Shown: positions 9,012 through 16,291 of the stretch, piece after piece
Numbering within the stretch: position 1 is the stretch's first letter
How the letters are laid out: each line of letters starts with the position of its first letter
From: Tissierella_B sp964485455
GTDB lineage: Bacteria > Bacillota > Clostridia > Tissierellales > Tissierellaceae
Assembly (NCBI GenBank): GCA_964485455.1
Contig: CAZAJU010000028.1
Location: 1 to 23,718 of the forward strand
Direction of reading: 5' to 3'
DNA length: 23,718 bases
Made by a program: the position numbers and the translations under genes
The notes under the pieces: model-generated
The model's database searches: none
What the model saw: the letters and a program-made list of their open reading frames with translations, nothing else
Told to the model about the DNA's origin: nothing

Positions 9012-9401
9012 CTAGCAAATATGTTTTATAGATACTACCCTATTCCTCTCTACATGAAATTCATCTGAAAGTCCATTCACCAAAACTAGCCCCCTTCCCC
9101 AAGTTTTTAAATCATGGGGATTATAGGAGCATATATCGTATTCTATTCCTTTTCCTTCATCCTGAACTTCAATAGTCAATTTATTGTCTATCATTTCAAG
9201 CTTAAGGCTTACGCATTTAGATTCCATGCATTGGTTTCCATGTAAGGCTCCATTAACTATGAGTTCATTTAAAATAATCTTTACATCAAACATAATATCC
9301 TTATCAGTTATAACACTGCTAAGGTTACATAATGTTCTATCTATAAAGTTTTTTATAGTATCTAGGTCACTACATACTGTGCCTTCATATAAATAATCCA
9401 T
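9012..9401 (-). CDS. RsbW/SpoIIAB-like ATP-binding protein (HATPase_c_2)
   Basis: This small (129-residue) protein has a GHKL ATPase fold of the anti-sigma factor serine kinase type. Visible boxes are the N-box ILNELIVNGALHGN (Glu46, Asn50), the G1 box VQDEGKGI (Asp81) and the G2 box WGRGLVLVNGLSDE (102 onward). RsbW and SpoIIAB relatives bind a sigma factor and phosphorylate an STAS anti-antagonist; here neither a sigma factor nor an STAS gene is adjacent, so the target is unknown. The gene sits 12 bases before the YcdB/SLH gene and is divergent from rubredoxin. The Shine-Dalgarno is weak (GGATGTGA). A stop lies directly upstream in frame, so the start at 9401 is the only ATG. Confidence 0.85.
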   Translation of the reverse strand: MDYLYEGTVCSDLDTIKNFIDRTLCNLSSVITDKDIMFDVKIILNELIVNGALHGNQCMESKCVSLKLEMIDNKLTIEVQDEGKGIEYDICSYNPHDLKTWGRGLVLVNGLSDEFHVERNRVVSIKHIC

Positions 9402-9553
9402 TTGATTTCACATCCATTATTTTAGTCAATATGATTTTACCCAGCTGAAACAGATGTTAATCTATAAGAAAATAATATTTAGCTACTATTTCAGTTTAAT
9501 TTTATATATTTGGGGTAATATTTATTATAGTTGATTATGAAAGGAGGAATAAT

Positions 9554-9712
9554 ATGGATAGATATGTATGCGAACCATGTGGTTATGTTTATGACCCTGC
9601 TGAAGGAGATCCTGATGGGGGTATAGAGCCAGGTACAGCTTTTGCTGATATTCCAGATGATTGGGTTTGCCCAGTATGTGGAGCCTCCAAGGACCAATTC
9701 TCAAAGGAATAG
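9554..9712 (+). CDS. Rubredoxin
   Basis: This 52-residue cytoplasmic electron carrier binds one iron through four cysteines: CEPCG (Cys6, Cys9) and CPVCG (Cys39, Cys42). The core YVYDPAEGDPDGGIEPGTAF and DIPDDWVCP is the standard rubredoxin sequence, and length is typical. It is common in anaerobes, where it passes electrons to oxygen- and superoxide-detoxifying enzymes such as rubrerythrin or superoxide reductase; none of these is adjacent. The Shine-Dalgarno AAGGAGG is seven bases upstream of the ATG. It is transcribed alone on the plus strand, away from the RsbW-like gene, and shares a terminator with engB. Confidence 0.97.
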   Translation: MDRYVCEPCGYVYDPAEGDPDGGIEPGTAFADIPDDWVCPVCGASKDQFSKE

Positions 9713-9731
9713 AGGAATCTAGTATATACAT

Positions 9732-9758
9732 AAAGACCAGTAATCACTGGTCTTTTGT
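9732..9758 (+). terminator. Shared terminator of rubredoxin and engB, containing the engB stop
   Basis: AAAGACCAGT pairs with ACTGGTCTTT (9732-9741 with 9746-9755, four-base loop AATC), followed by TTTG on the plus strand. The engB stop TGA (9744-9746) lies in the loop, so the last engB codons (Lys, Asp, Gln) encode part of the stem. On the minus strand the T-run is short (GGTCTTTATG). Confidence 0.75.
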
Positions 9759-10343
9759 TATGTTTAATATTGGTTCAAAAATTTCCCAAACCTTATCTAC
9801 ATTTATTTTCTTATCAGATGAATAAGGGATAATAAGATTAACATCCTTAATCTCTAACTTTTCTTTGATAATTTTAATGTTTTTCTGAAAACTACCTTTT
9901 GAAATCTTATCTGCTTTAGTGGCAATAACTAGCCCTTTATAACCAAAGGATTTAATCCAATTATACATCATTACATCCTGTGCAGTAGGCTCATGTCGAA
10001 TATCTACAATTAAGACTACTTCCTTTAAATTCTCTCGATTTTTTAAATATTTTTCTATTATTTCTCCCCATTTTTTCCTTTCAGACATCGATACTTGGGC
10101 ATATCCATATCCCGGTAAATCCACTAACCTAAAACTATCATTAATAATATAGAAATTTATAGTTCTAGTCTTTCCAGGCTTACCGCTTGTCCTTGCAAGA
10201 TTGACCCTATTTATCATAGAGTTTATAAAGGAGGATTTACCCACATTGGACCTGCCGGCAAAAGCTATCTCCGGAAGGTCGTCTTGTGGATATTGCTTTG
10301 GTAGTGCTGCTATGGCTTGAATATCCGACTTAATTATTTTCAT
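9744..10343 (-). CDS. engB: Ribosome biogenesis GTP-binding protein EngB/YsxC
   Basis: EngB is a small essential GTPase for late assembly of the 50S subunit. The 199-residue product has the P-loop GRSNVGKSS (30-38), the G2 threonine in PGKTRTINF, DLPGYGYA for G3 and TKADK for G4, with SS as the G5 position. An ATG nine bases further upstream (10350-10352) directly abuts AAGG, leaving no spacing. With the ATG at 10343 the AAGGA site is properly spaced and the N-terminus reads MKIIKSDI, like Bacillus subtilis YsxC. The gene overlaps the lon end by 14 bases, which implies translational coupling; lon-engB order is conserved in Firmicutes. Confidence 0.93.
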   Translation of the reverse strand: MKIIKSDIQAIAALPKQYPQDDLPEIAFAGRSNVGKSSFINSMINRVNLARTSGKPGKTRTINFYIINDSFRLVDLPGYGYAQVSMSERKKWGEIIEKYLKNRENLKEVVLIVDIRHEPTAQDVMMYNWIKSFGYKGLVIATKADKISKGSFQKNIKIIKEKLEIKDVNLIIPYSSDKKINVDKVWEIFEPILNITKDQ

Positions 10344-12687
10344 CTTTTTCATCCTTAGCTATAAAGGCATGTTGAAGCACTTCATCCATATTTTTAACCA
10401 TCACAAACTCCATCTTTTTCTTAATTCTATCAGGGATATCATCTAGGTCTTTAGTGTTTTCGTAAGGCAATAAAACTTTCTTTATGCCCATTCTATGTGC
10501 TGCTAGGACCTTTTCTTTAACTCCACCTATAGGAAGCACTCTTCCTCTAAGGGTTACCTCACCTGTCATAGCAAGCTCTCTATTTATAGGTGTGTTTGAC
10601 AAAGCTGATGCAACAGCAGTTGCTATAGTAATGCCTGCTGAAGGACCATCCTTTGGTATAGCACCTTCTGGAACGTGAATATGAATATCCATATCCTTAT
10701 AGAAATCAGGTTCAATATTTAATCTTTCAGAATTTGCTCTAATATAGCTGATTCCAGTCATAGCTGATTCCTTCATTACGTCCCCTAACTTTCCTGTTAA
10801 CTGCAACTTTCCTGTTCCTTTCATAGTCGTTACCTCGATTGAAAGGGTTTCTCCTCCTACTGCTGTCCATGCAAGCCCATTAGCTACACCTATTTGGTTC
10901 TTCTCCTCTACAGAATCAAACCTATAAATTTTACTCCCCAAATAGTTCTCCAAATTCCCTGAATTTACGCGAACCAGTTTTAAATCATCCTCAACTATTT
11001 TCCTAGCAGCTTTTCTGCATATGTTAGCAATATTTCTTTCTAAATTTCTAACTCCAGCCTCTCTAGTATAGTAGTTTATTACACCTTTAATAGCTGATTC
11101 GGAGACTTGAAGCTGTTCATCATTTAATCCATGCTCTTTGATTTGTTTAGGAAGAAGATACTTCAATGAGATTTGAAGCTTTTCCTCATCTGTATAGCCA
11201 CTAATTCTTATTACTTCCATTCTATCAAGAAGCGGAGCTGGTATACTTGATGTTGTATTAGCTGTGGTTACAAAGAATACCTTAGAAAGGTCAAAGGGCA
11301 TATCCATGAAGTGATCTGTGAAGGTTGAATTTTGTTCTGGATCCAATACCTCTAGCAATGCACTAGCTGGATCTCCCCTAAAGTCACTAGCCAGCTTGTC
11401 AATTTCATCAAATAAGAACAATGGGTTTTTTGTACCTGCCTTCTTAATAGAACTGATAATTCTACCAGGCATACTTCCTACATAAGTCCTTCTATGACCT
11501 CGTATCTCCGCTTCATCTCTTACGCCTCCTAGAGACATTCTTACAAATTCTCTATTTAAAGACTTAGCAATTGAACGTGCTATAGATGTCTTTCCTACTC
11601 CTGGAGGTCCTACAAGACATAATATAGGTCCCTTCATGCTTTTAGTTAGCTTTCTTATAGCAATAAACTCCAAAATCCTTTCCTTTACATCATCTAAGCC
11701 GTAATGGTCATCATCCAGGATTTCCCTAGCTTTCTTTATATCTATTTTTTCCTTGGATTCTTTATTCCATGGAAGCTCTACTATCCAATCCAGATAAGTT
11801 CTTATAACTCCTACTTCTGCTGAATGAGGGCTCATCTTTGTTAGTCTATCTACTTCTTTCAAAGCCTTTTCTTTAACTTCCTTAGTAAGCTTGAGCTTTT
11901 CTATTTTCTCCCTATAATCCTCTACGTCATTGGAGATATCATCATCTTCACCAAGTTCCTTTTGAATAGCTTTAAGCTGTTCCTTAAGGTAATATTCCTT
12001 TTGAACCTTATTTATCTGTTTTTTAACCCTTTGGTTTATCTTATCCTCTATTTTTAGAAGCTCAATTTCCTTTTGAAGTATACCATGGAGCACCTCCAAC
12101 CTCTCATAGAAGTCGAAGGTTTCTAATATCTTTTGGTCATCTTCTTGCTTTAGAAATATATAGGAAGATATCACATCTGCAAGTCTGCCTGGGTCATCTA
12201 TATCTGATATAGATACTAAAACCTCAGAGGACACCTTTGTATTTAATGAGATATACTCCTCTAAATCTTCCACAACCAATCTCATAGCTGCTTCCATGTC
12301 CTGGCTAGTCTGAATGGATTCAGGGTCATATGTTAAGTCCTCGATCTCAGCTTCGAAATAAGGGTCGTCCTGTGTAACATTTAATACTCTACCTCTGCTT
12401 ATTCCTTCCACTAAAACCCTAATGCTTCCACCTGGCAACTTAAGCATCTGCTTTACCTTGGCTACTGTGCCTACATGGTAGAAATCCCCTACACCAGGCT
12501 CATCTACTTTAGGATTTTTTTGTGTACATAGAAGGATAAGGGAGTCATCTAACATGGATTGCTCCAATGCTTGGATGGACTTTTCCCTACCTACATCGAA
12601 ATGAATTACCATATAAGGAAATATGGATATCCCTCTTAAAGGAATTAGTGGCAGGGTTTTGTTCTCTATTGTATATATATTGTTCAT
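10330..12687 (-). CDS. lon: ATP-dependent protease Lon (LonA)
   Basis: Lon is a cytoplasmic AAA+ protease that degrades misfolded and regulatory proteins. The 785-residue protein has the N-terminal substrate-binding domain (about 10-205), a coiled-coil segment rich in Lys/Glu (about 205-290), an ATPase with Walker A GPPGVGKTS near residue 355 and Walker B LFLFDEID, and a C-terminal protease domain with Ser683 in KDGPSAG and Lys726 in GGVKEK, the Ser-Lys dyad. A TTG exists 15 bases upstream, but the frame between them is the Shine-Dalgarno itself (GGGGAGGGAG), so the ATG at 12687 is the start. No separate promoter is evident in the short gap after clpX, so lon probably depends on readthrough of the hairpin at 12723-12746 or on a promoter inside clpX. 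Confidence 0.97.
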   Translation of the reverse strand: MNNIYTIENKTLPLIPLRGISIFPYMVIHFDVGREKSIQALEQSMLDDSLILLCTQKNPKVDEPGVGDFYHVGTVAKVKQMLKLPGGSIRVLVEGISRGRVLNVTQDDPYFEAEIEDLTYDPESIQTSQDMEAAMRLVVEDLEEYISLNTKVSSEVLVSISDIDDPGRLADVISSYIFLKQEDDQKILETFDFYERLEVLHGILQKEIELLKIEDKINQRVKKQINKVQKEYYLKEQLKAIQKELGEDDDISNDVEDYREKIEKLKLTKEVKEKALKEVDRLTKMSPHSAEVGVIRTYLDWIVELPWNKESKEKIDIKKAREILDDDHYGLDDVKERILEFIAIRKLTKSMKGPILCLVGPPGVGKTSIARSIAKSLNREFVRMSLGGVRDEAEIRGHRRTYVGSMPGRIISSIKKAGTKNPLFLFDEIDKLASDFRGDPASALLEVLDPEQNSTFTDHFMDMPFDLSKVFFVTTANTTSSIPAPLLDRMEVIRISGYTDEEKLQISLKYLLPKQIKEHGLNDEQLQVSESAIKGVINYYTREAGVRNLERNIANICRKAARKIVEDDLKLVRVNSGNLENYLGSKIYRFDSVEEKNQIGVANGLAWTAVGGETLSIEVTTMKGTGKLQLTGKLGDVMKESAMTGISYIRANSERLNIEPDFYKDMDIHIHVPEGAIPKDGPSAGITIATAVASALSNTPINRELAMTGEVTLRGRVLPIGGVKEKVLAAHRMGIKKVLLPYENTKDLDDIPDRIKKKMEFVMVKNMDEVLQHAFIAKDEKDENN

Positions 12688-12716
12688 TTTCTCCCTCCCC
12701 AAATTTTATTTTCTAG

Positions 12717-12747
12717 AAAAATAAAGACTCACTATTGTGAGCCTTTA
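12717..12747 (-). terminator. Terminator or attenuator between clpX and lon
   Basis: AAAGGCTCAC pairs with GTGAGTCTTT (12737-12746 with 12723-12732; one G-U, loop AATA), then ATTTTTC. The clpX stop TAA is 12745-12747, so the hairpin begins inside the stop codon. Only 30 bases separate the T-run from the lon start, so it may attenuate lon. Confidence 0.75.
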
Positions 12748-14025
12748 TGATGCAGATTCATTACTGCCGGTTTTCTTTGTCCTACTCTTCTTTTTCCTAT
12801 CAGAAAGTACCAAAGTAGGCTCTCCCTTTTTCTCTATTGTTTCTTTAGTTATTACACACTTTTCTATATCTTCTCTTTCAGGTAAATCAAACATTATATC
12901 AAGCATAGTCTCTTCTATGATGCTTCTAAGACCTCTAGCTCCAGTCTTTCTCTCAATTGCCTTTTTAGCAATTGCTTCTAAAGCTCCATCTTCAAATTCT
13001 AGTTCCACATCATCCATATTAAATAACTCTTTATACTGCTTTACAAGAGCATTCTTTGGCTCAGTAAGAATCTTTATTAGAGAATCCTCGTCTAATTCTT
13101 CAAGAGTTACCATTACAGGTAATCTACCAACGAATTCAGGGATTAGACCAAACTTTAATAGGTCTTCAGGCTGTAAACTCTTTAAAAGCTCACCTAATGA
13201 ACTCTTCTCTTGGGCCTTTAAATCTGAACCAAATCCCATGGATTTCTTTCCAACTCTGTTTTGAATTATTTTATCCAGACCATCGAAAGCACCACCAACA
13301 ATAAATAGTATGTTCGTAGTATCGACTTGGATAAATTCTTGATGTGGATGCTTTCTCCCACCTTGAGGTGGAACATTTGCTACTGTTCCTTCAAGGATTT
13401 TTAAAAGTGCTTGCTGTACTCCCTCACCACTTACATCACGTGTGATTGAAGGATTTTCAGTCTTTCTTGCAATTTTATCTATTTCATCTATATATACTAT
13501 TCCCTTTTCAGCTCTTTCTATATCATAGTCAGCTGCTTGAATAAGCTTTAGTATAATATTCTCAACGTCTTCACCAACATATCCTGCCTCTGTAAGAGAT
13601 GTAGCGTCAGCTATTGCAAATGGTACATTCAATATTTTTGCTAGAGTCTGGGCCAAAAGTGTCTTACCTGATCCTGTAGGTCCAATCATTACAATATTGC
13701 TCTTTTGCAATTCTATATCATTACTCTTCAATGGCTTTTTATTTATTCTCTTATAATGGTTATAAACAGCTACTGCTAAGGCTCTCTTTGCTCTTTCTTG
13801 CTTAATTACATAATCATCCAAGGTATCTTTAATCTTAGATGGCTTTGGAACTTCATCTAAATCATAATCATATGATTCAACAAACTCCTCCTCGATAATC
13901 TCCTGACACAATTCTATACATTCATTACATATATAAACATTTGGGCCAGCTATCAGCCTTCTAACTTGATCCTGTGGCTTACCGCAAAAAGAACAACGTA
14001 GTTGTTTATCATCATTTTTCGCCAT
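12745..14025 (-). CDS. clpX: ATP-dependent Clp protease ATPase subunit ClpX
   Basis: ClpX unfolds substrates and feeds them into ClpP. The 426-residue protein has the N-terminal zinc-binding domain (Cys11, Cys14, Cys33, Cys36), Walker A GPTGSGKT (115-122), pore loop GYVG (148-151), Walker B VYIDEID (Asp180, Glu181) and the sensor and arginine-finger region of the AAA+ C-terminal half. The ClpP-docking loop reads MGF (263-265), a conservative version of the usual IGF. A GAGGTGA Shine-Dalgarno precedes the ATG. It follows clpP by 68 bases that hold a hairpin, and it precedes lon. The C-terminal Lys-rich tail (KKKSRTKKTG) is variable in the family. Confidence 0.97.
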   Translation of the reverse strand: MAKNDDKQLRCSFCGKPQDQVRRLIAGPNVYICNECIELCQEIIEEEFVESYDYDLDEVPKPSKIKDTLDDYVIKQERAKRALAVAVYNHYKRINKKPLKSNDIELQKSNIVMIGPTGSGKTLLAQTLAKILNVPFAIADATSLTEAGYVGEDVENIILKLIQAADYDIERAEKGIVYIDEIDKIARKTENPSITRDVSGEGVQQALLKILEGTVANVPPQGGRKHPHQEFIQVDTTNILFIVGGAFDGLDKIIQNRVGKKSMGFGSDLKAQEKSSLGELLKSLQPEDLLKFGLIPEFVGRLPVMVTLEELDEDSLIKILTEPKNALVKQYKELFNMDDVELEFEDGALEAIAKKAIERKTGARGLRSIIEETMLDIMFDLPEREDIEKCVITKETIEKKGEPTLVLSDRKKKSRTKKTGSNESAS

Positions 14026-14050
14026 GGACTCACCTCTCCTTTAAGTTTCA

Positions 14051-14075
14051 GAACCAATTGAAATACAATTGGTTC
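14051..14075 (-). other. Perfect hairpin without a T-run between clpP and clpX
   Basis: GAACCAATTG pairs with CAATTGGTTC (ten base pairs, loop of five). The sequence after it on the minus strand is TGAAACTTAAA, with no U-run, so it is a poor Rho-independent terminator. It may be a processing or stability site that sets the ratio of clpP to clpX mRNA. Confidence 0.6.
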
Positions 14076-14085
14076 AAACCACTAC

Positions 14086-14104
14086 AACAAGGACTAACCT
14101 TGTT
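14086..14104 (-). other. Small hairpin with the clpP stop codon in its loop
   Basis: AACAAGG pairs with CCTTGTT around a five-base loop that contains the clpP TAG. No T-run follows, so it is not a terminator by itself. It is the first of two hairpins in the clpP-clpX junction. Confidence 0.5.
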
Positions 14105-14690
14105 TCACGTTCCTATTTTGTACGACTTCATCTATTATACCATATGCAACTGCTTCTTCAGCTGTCATATAATAATCTCTGTCAGTATCATTAGTAATCT
14201 TATCTATAGGTTGACCTGTTCTCTCAGATAAAATGTTATTTATTCTTTCTCTTATCTGTATGATTTTCTCTGCTTGAATCATGATATCAGATGCTTGACC
14301 TTGGGCACCGCCAAGAGGCTGGTGGATCATTATATCAGCATTAGGAAGAGCAAATCTCTTACCCTTCTGTCCAGCAGCTAATAGAAAAGCACCCATACTA
14401 GCAGCTCTACCAATACAAATTGTTGATACATCCGGTTTAATGTACTGCATTGTGTCATAAATTGCAAATCCAGCACTTACAGAACCGCCTGGACTATTAA
14501 TATATAATTGTATATCCTTTTCTGGATCCTCTGCTTCTAGGAATAACAACTGAGCCACTATAAGGTCAGCAGTTACATCATTTACTTCTCCACCTAAGAA
14601 TATGATTCTTTCTTTTAAAAGTCTTGAATAAATATCATATGATCTTTCCCCACGGTTAGTTTGTTCCACTACCATTGGTACTAAAGCCAT
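14094..14690 (-). CDS. clpP: ATP-dependent Clp protease proteolytic subunit ClpP
   Basis: ClpP forms the barrel-shaped peptidase that works with ClpX. The 198-residue product has the catalytic triad Ser98 (AASMG), His123 (MIHQP) and Asp172 (TDRDYY), and begins MALVPMVVEQTNRGERSYD as in other Firmicutes. An ATG six bases upstream (14694-14696) follows the Shine-Dalgarno AGGAGGG directly with no spacing, so the ATG at 14690 is chosen. It lies 20 bases after tig, consistent with one transcript. Its stop codon TAG sits in the loop of a seven-pair hairpin (14086-14092 with 14098-14104). Confidence 0.97.
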   Translation of the reverse strand: MALVPMVVEQTNRGERSYDIYSRLLKERIIFLGGEVNDVTADLIVAQLLFLEAEDPEKDIQLYINSPGGSVSAGFAIYDTMQYIKPDVSTICIGRAASMGAFLLAAGQKGKRFALPNADIMIHQPLGGAQGQASDIMIQAEKIIQIRERINNILSERTGQPIDKITNDTDRDYYMTAEEAVAYGIIDEVVQNRNVKQG

Positions 14691-14710
14691 AATCATCCCT
14701 CCTATTACTA

Positions 14711-15997
14711 CTAATTAAATTTAACTTTTGTCAAAAGTAGGTCTATTACTTTATTGTTTGTTATACCCGACTTTAGATATCCTAAATCGCCTTTCTTCAT
14801 ATCTGTAACAAACTTTTCAACATCTTCTTGCTTATATTGTTCAGCTATCTTTCTAAGCTCAGCATCTAATTCATCTTCACTTACTTCAATTTTTTCTGCA
14901 CATGCAATAGCTTCAAGAACTAAATCGCCCTTTACTCTTTTTTCAGCAACTGGTCTTAATTGTTCTCTCAGACTTTCAATATTCATTCCTGTATATTGTA
15001 AGTATTTATCAAGTTCAAGACCTTGCATTCTCATTCTATATTCAAAATCTGCAACTTCACTATCAATTTGTGATTTAATCATTCCTTCTGGAATATCTAC
15101 TTCAGCTAATTCAACTACCTTTTCAACAACTCTGTTTTCTTTATCAATCTTTTCTTGGCTAGCATAGGATTCTTCAAGCTTAGATTTGATATCAGCCTTA
15201 TATTCATCCAATGTATCAAATTCACTTACATCCTTTGCAAACTCATCATCTAGTTCTGGTAGTTCCTTAGTTTTGATCTCATGGATAGTAACTTTAAATG
15301 TAGCTGGTTTACCTTTTAAGCTCTCTTCATGATATTCTTCCGGGAAAGTAACATTAACTTCTACTTCCTCACCCTTCTTCTTACCCACAAGTTGATCCTC
15401 AAAACCTGAAATAAATGTGTTGGAGCCAATTTCAAGAGTCTGACCATTTGCAGTTCCACCATTAAATTGTTCACCATCTGCAAATCCTGCATAATCTATA
15501 GTTAGAATGTCACCAGTTTGAACTTCTCTGTCCCCTGCATCGATTACTCTACCATTTGCTTCTTGAGCTCTCTTCAACTCAGCATCTACCATTTCATCTG
15601 TAACATTATACTCAATCTTTTCTAATTCTATACTTTCATAATCACCAAGTTTTACCTCAGGCTTAACGTCTACATGGAACTTTACTAGGACTGGCTGCCC
15701 CTTAACTATCTCATCTAAGTCTACATGTGGTGAATCTACAGGTTCTAAATTTAATTCTTTTACTGCCAAATCATATGCCTCTGGTAATAAAGCATTTATA
15801 GCATCTTCATAGAAGAAATCCTCTCCATAGTTCATATCGATAATCTTCTTAGGAACTTTACCCTTTCTAAAACCAGGAAAATTGAATTTACCTCTGTTTT
15901 TAAGATAAGCCTCTTGAACTGCTTTTTCAAATTTGTCTGATTCTAATTCGATATTAAAATATACTGTATTATTTTCTTTTTTCTCAAATACTGCCAT
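14711..15997 (-). CDS. tig: Trigger factor (ribosome-associated chaperone and prolyl isomerase)
   Basis: Trigger factor binds the ribosome exit tunnel near L23 and shields nascent chains. The 428-residue protein has the N-terminal ribosome-binding motif GFRKGKVP (42-49), a central FKBP-type peptidyl-prolyl isomerase domain (about 150-245, with GDILTIDYAGFADG), and a helical C-terminal chaperone domain. Length is standard. It starts with a clean ATG preceded by AGGGGGC and an extended -10 promoter at 16047-16055. The tRNA-Leu terminator separates it from the tRNA gene, so tig starts its own transcript, which continues into clpP. Confidence 0.96.
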   Translation of the reverse strand: MAVFEKKENNTVYFNIELESDKFEKAVQEAYLKNRGKFNFPGFRKGKVPKKIIDMNYGEDFFYEDAINALLPEAYDLAVKELNLEPVDSPHVDLDEIVKGQPVLVKFHVDVKPEVKLGDYESIELEKIEYNVTDEMVDAELKRAQEANGRVIDAGDREVQTGDILTIDYAGFADGEQFNGGTANGQTLEIGSNTFISGFEDQLVGKKKGEEVEVNVTFPEEYHEESLKGKPATFKVTIHEIKTKELPELDDEFAKDVSEFDTLDEYKADIKSKLEESYASQEKIDKENRVVEKVVELAEVDIPEGMIKSQIDSEVADFEYRMRMQGLELDKYLQYTGMNIESLREQLRPVAEKRVKGDLVLEAIACAEKIEVSEDELDAELRKIAEQYKQEDVEKFVTDMKKGDLGYLKSGITNNKVIDLLLTKVKFN

Positions 15998-16046
15998 GTG
16001 CCTTGCCCCCTAAAAATAGATATTTTCTTCTGTTTTCAACTACATA

Positions 16047-16055
16047 ATTATACCA
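16047..16055 (-). promoter_or_regulatory. tig promoter (extended -10)
   Basis: The minus strand has TGGTATAAT, a perfect -10 (16047-16052) with TG upstream, about 55 bases before the tig ATG. The position of a -35 (TTTGTT at 16070-16075, spacer 17) is poor, as is usual for extended -10 promoters. Confidence 0.6.
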
Positions 16056-16094
16056 TAGATTTTTGACATAACAAACATTATCTCGATACATAGT

Positions 16095-16123
16095 AAAAAA
16101 ACCAATGGTATCACCACTGGTTT
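16095..16123 (-). terminator. Terminator of tRNA-Leu
   Basis: AAACCAGTGGT pairs with ACCATTGGTTT (16113-16123 with 16099-16109; one G-U, three-base loop), running into TTTTTTT. It starts four bases past the encoded CCA end of the tRNA. Confidence 0.85.
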
Positions 16124-16127
16124 CATC

Positions 16128-16211
16128 TGGTGCGGGATAGAGGACTTGAACCCCCACGTCAATGACACTAGATCCTAAGTCTAGCGCGTCTGCCAATTCC
16201 GCCAATCCCGC
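16128..16211 (-). tRNA. tRNA-Leu (anticodon UAG)
   Basis: The 84-base gene includes an encoded CCA end. The acceptor GCGGGAT pairs with ATCCCGC, discriminator A. The anticodon stem CTAGA/TCTAG encloses CTTAGGA, giving anticodon TAG, which reads CUA and other CUN leucine codons. The D-arm contains the GGCAGACGC stretch and the variable arm is long (TGTC-ATT-GACG), as expected for a type II leucine tRNA. The T-loop is TTCAAGT. No intron and no unusual loop. Its own promoter and terminator flank it. Confidence 0.96.
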
Positions 16212-16218
16212 ATACTAT

Positions 16219-16237
16219 TGAGCACTCAAATTGCTCA
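16219..16237 (-). other. Leader hairpin before tRNA-Leu
   Basis: TGAGCA (16232-16237) pairs with TGCTCA (16219-16224) around seven bases, just after the predicted transcription start near 16238. It would lie in the 5' leader removed by RNase P. Confidence 0.5.
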
Positions 16238-16244
16238 CTATATA

Positions 16245-16272
16245 ATTATAGCATCAAAATGAGATTTGTCAA
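16245..16272 (-). promoter_or_regulatory. tRNA-Leu promoter, near-perfect sigma-A consensus
   Basis: On the minus strand TTGACA (16267-16272) and TATAAT (16245-16250) are separated by 16 bases. Both hexamers match the consensus fully. It ends 33 bases before the mature tRNA start. Confidence 0.92.
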
Positions 16273-16291
16273 TAATATTTTTACATGTTTT

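Noticed and set aside
9491..9731. Two minus-strand frames of 68 residues across rubredoxin
   Set aside because: They lie opposite a clear rubredoxin with all four iron ligands and have no supported start.
12737..13264. A 175-residue plus-strand open frame opposite clpX
   Set aside because: Rich in Ser, Phe and Ile as expected from reading an AT-rich gene backwards; no Shine-Dalgarno and complete overlap with clpX.
14754..15167. A 137-residue plus-strand open frame opposite tig
   Set aside because: Antisense shadow of the trigger factor gene, Ser-rich and without family features.
15984..16205. A 73-residue minus-strand frame beginning MAELADALDLGSSVIDVGVQ
   Set aside because: It is the translation of the tRNA-Leu gene, a well-known spurious protein; the tRNA, its promoter and its terminator account for the sequence.
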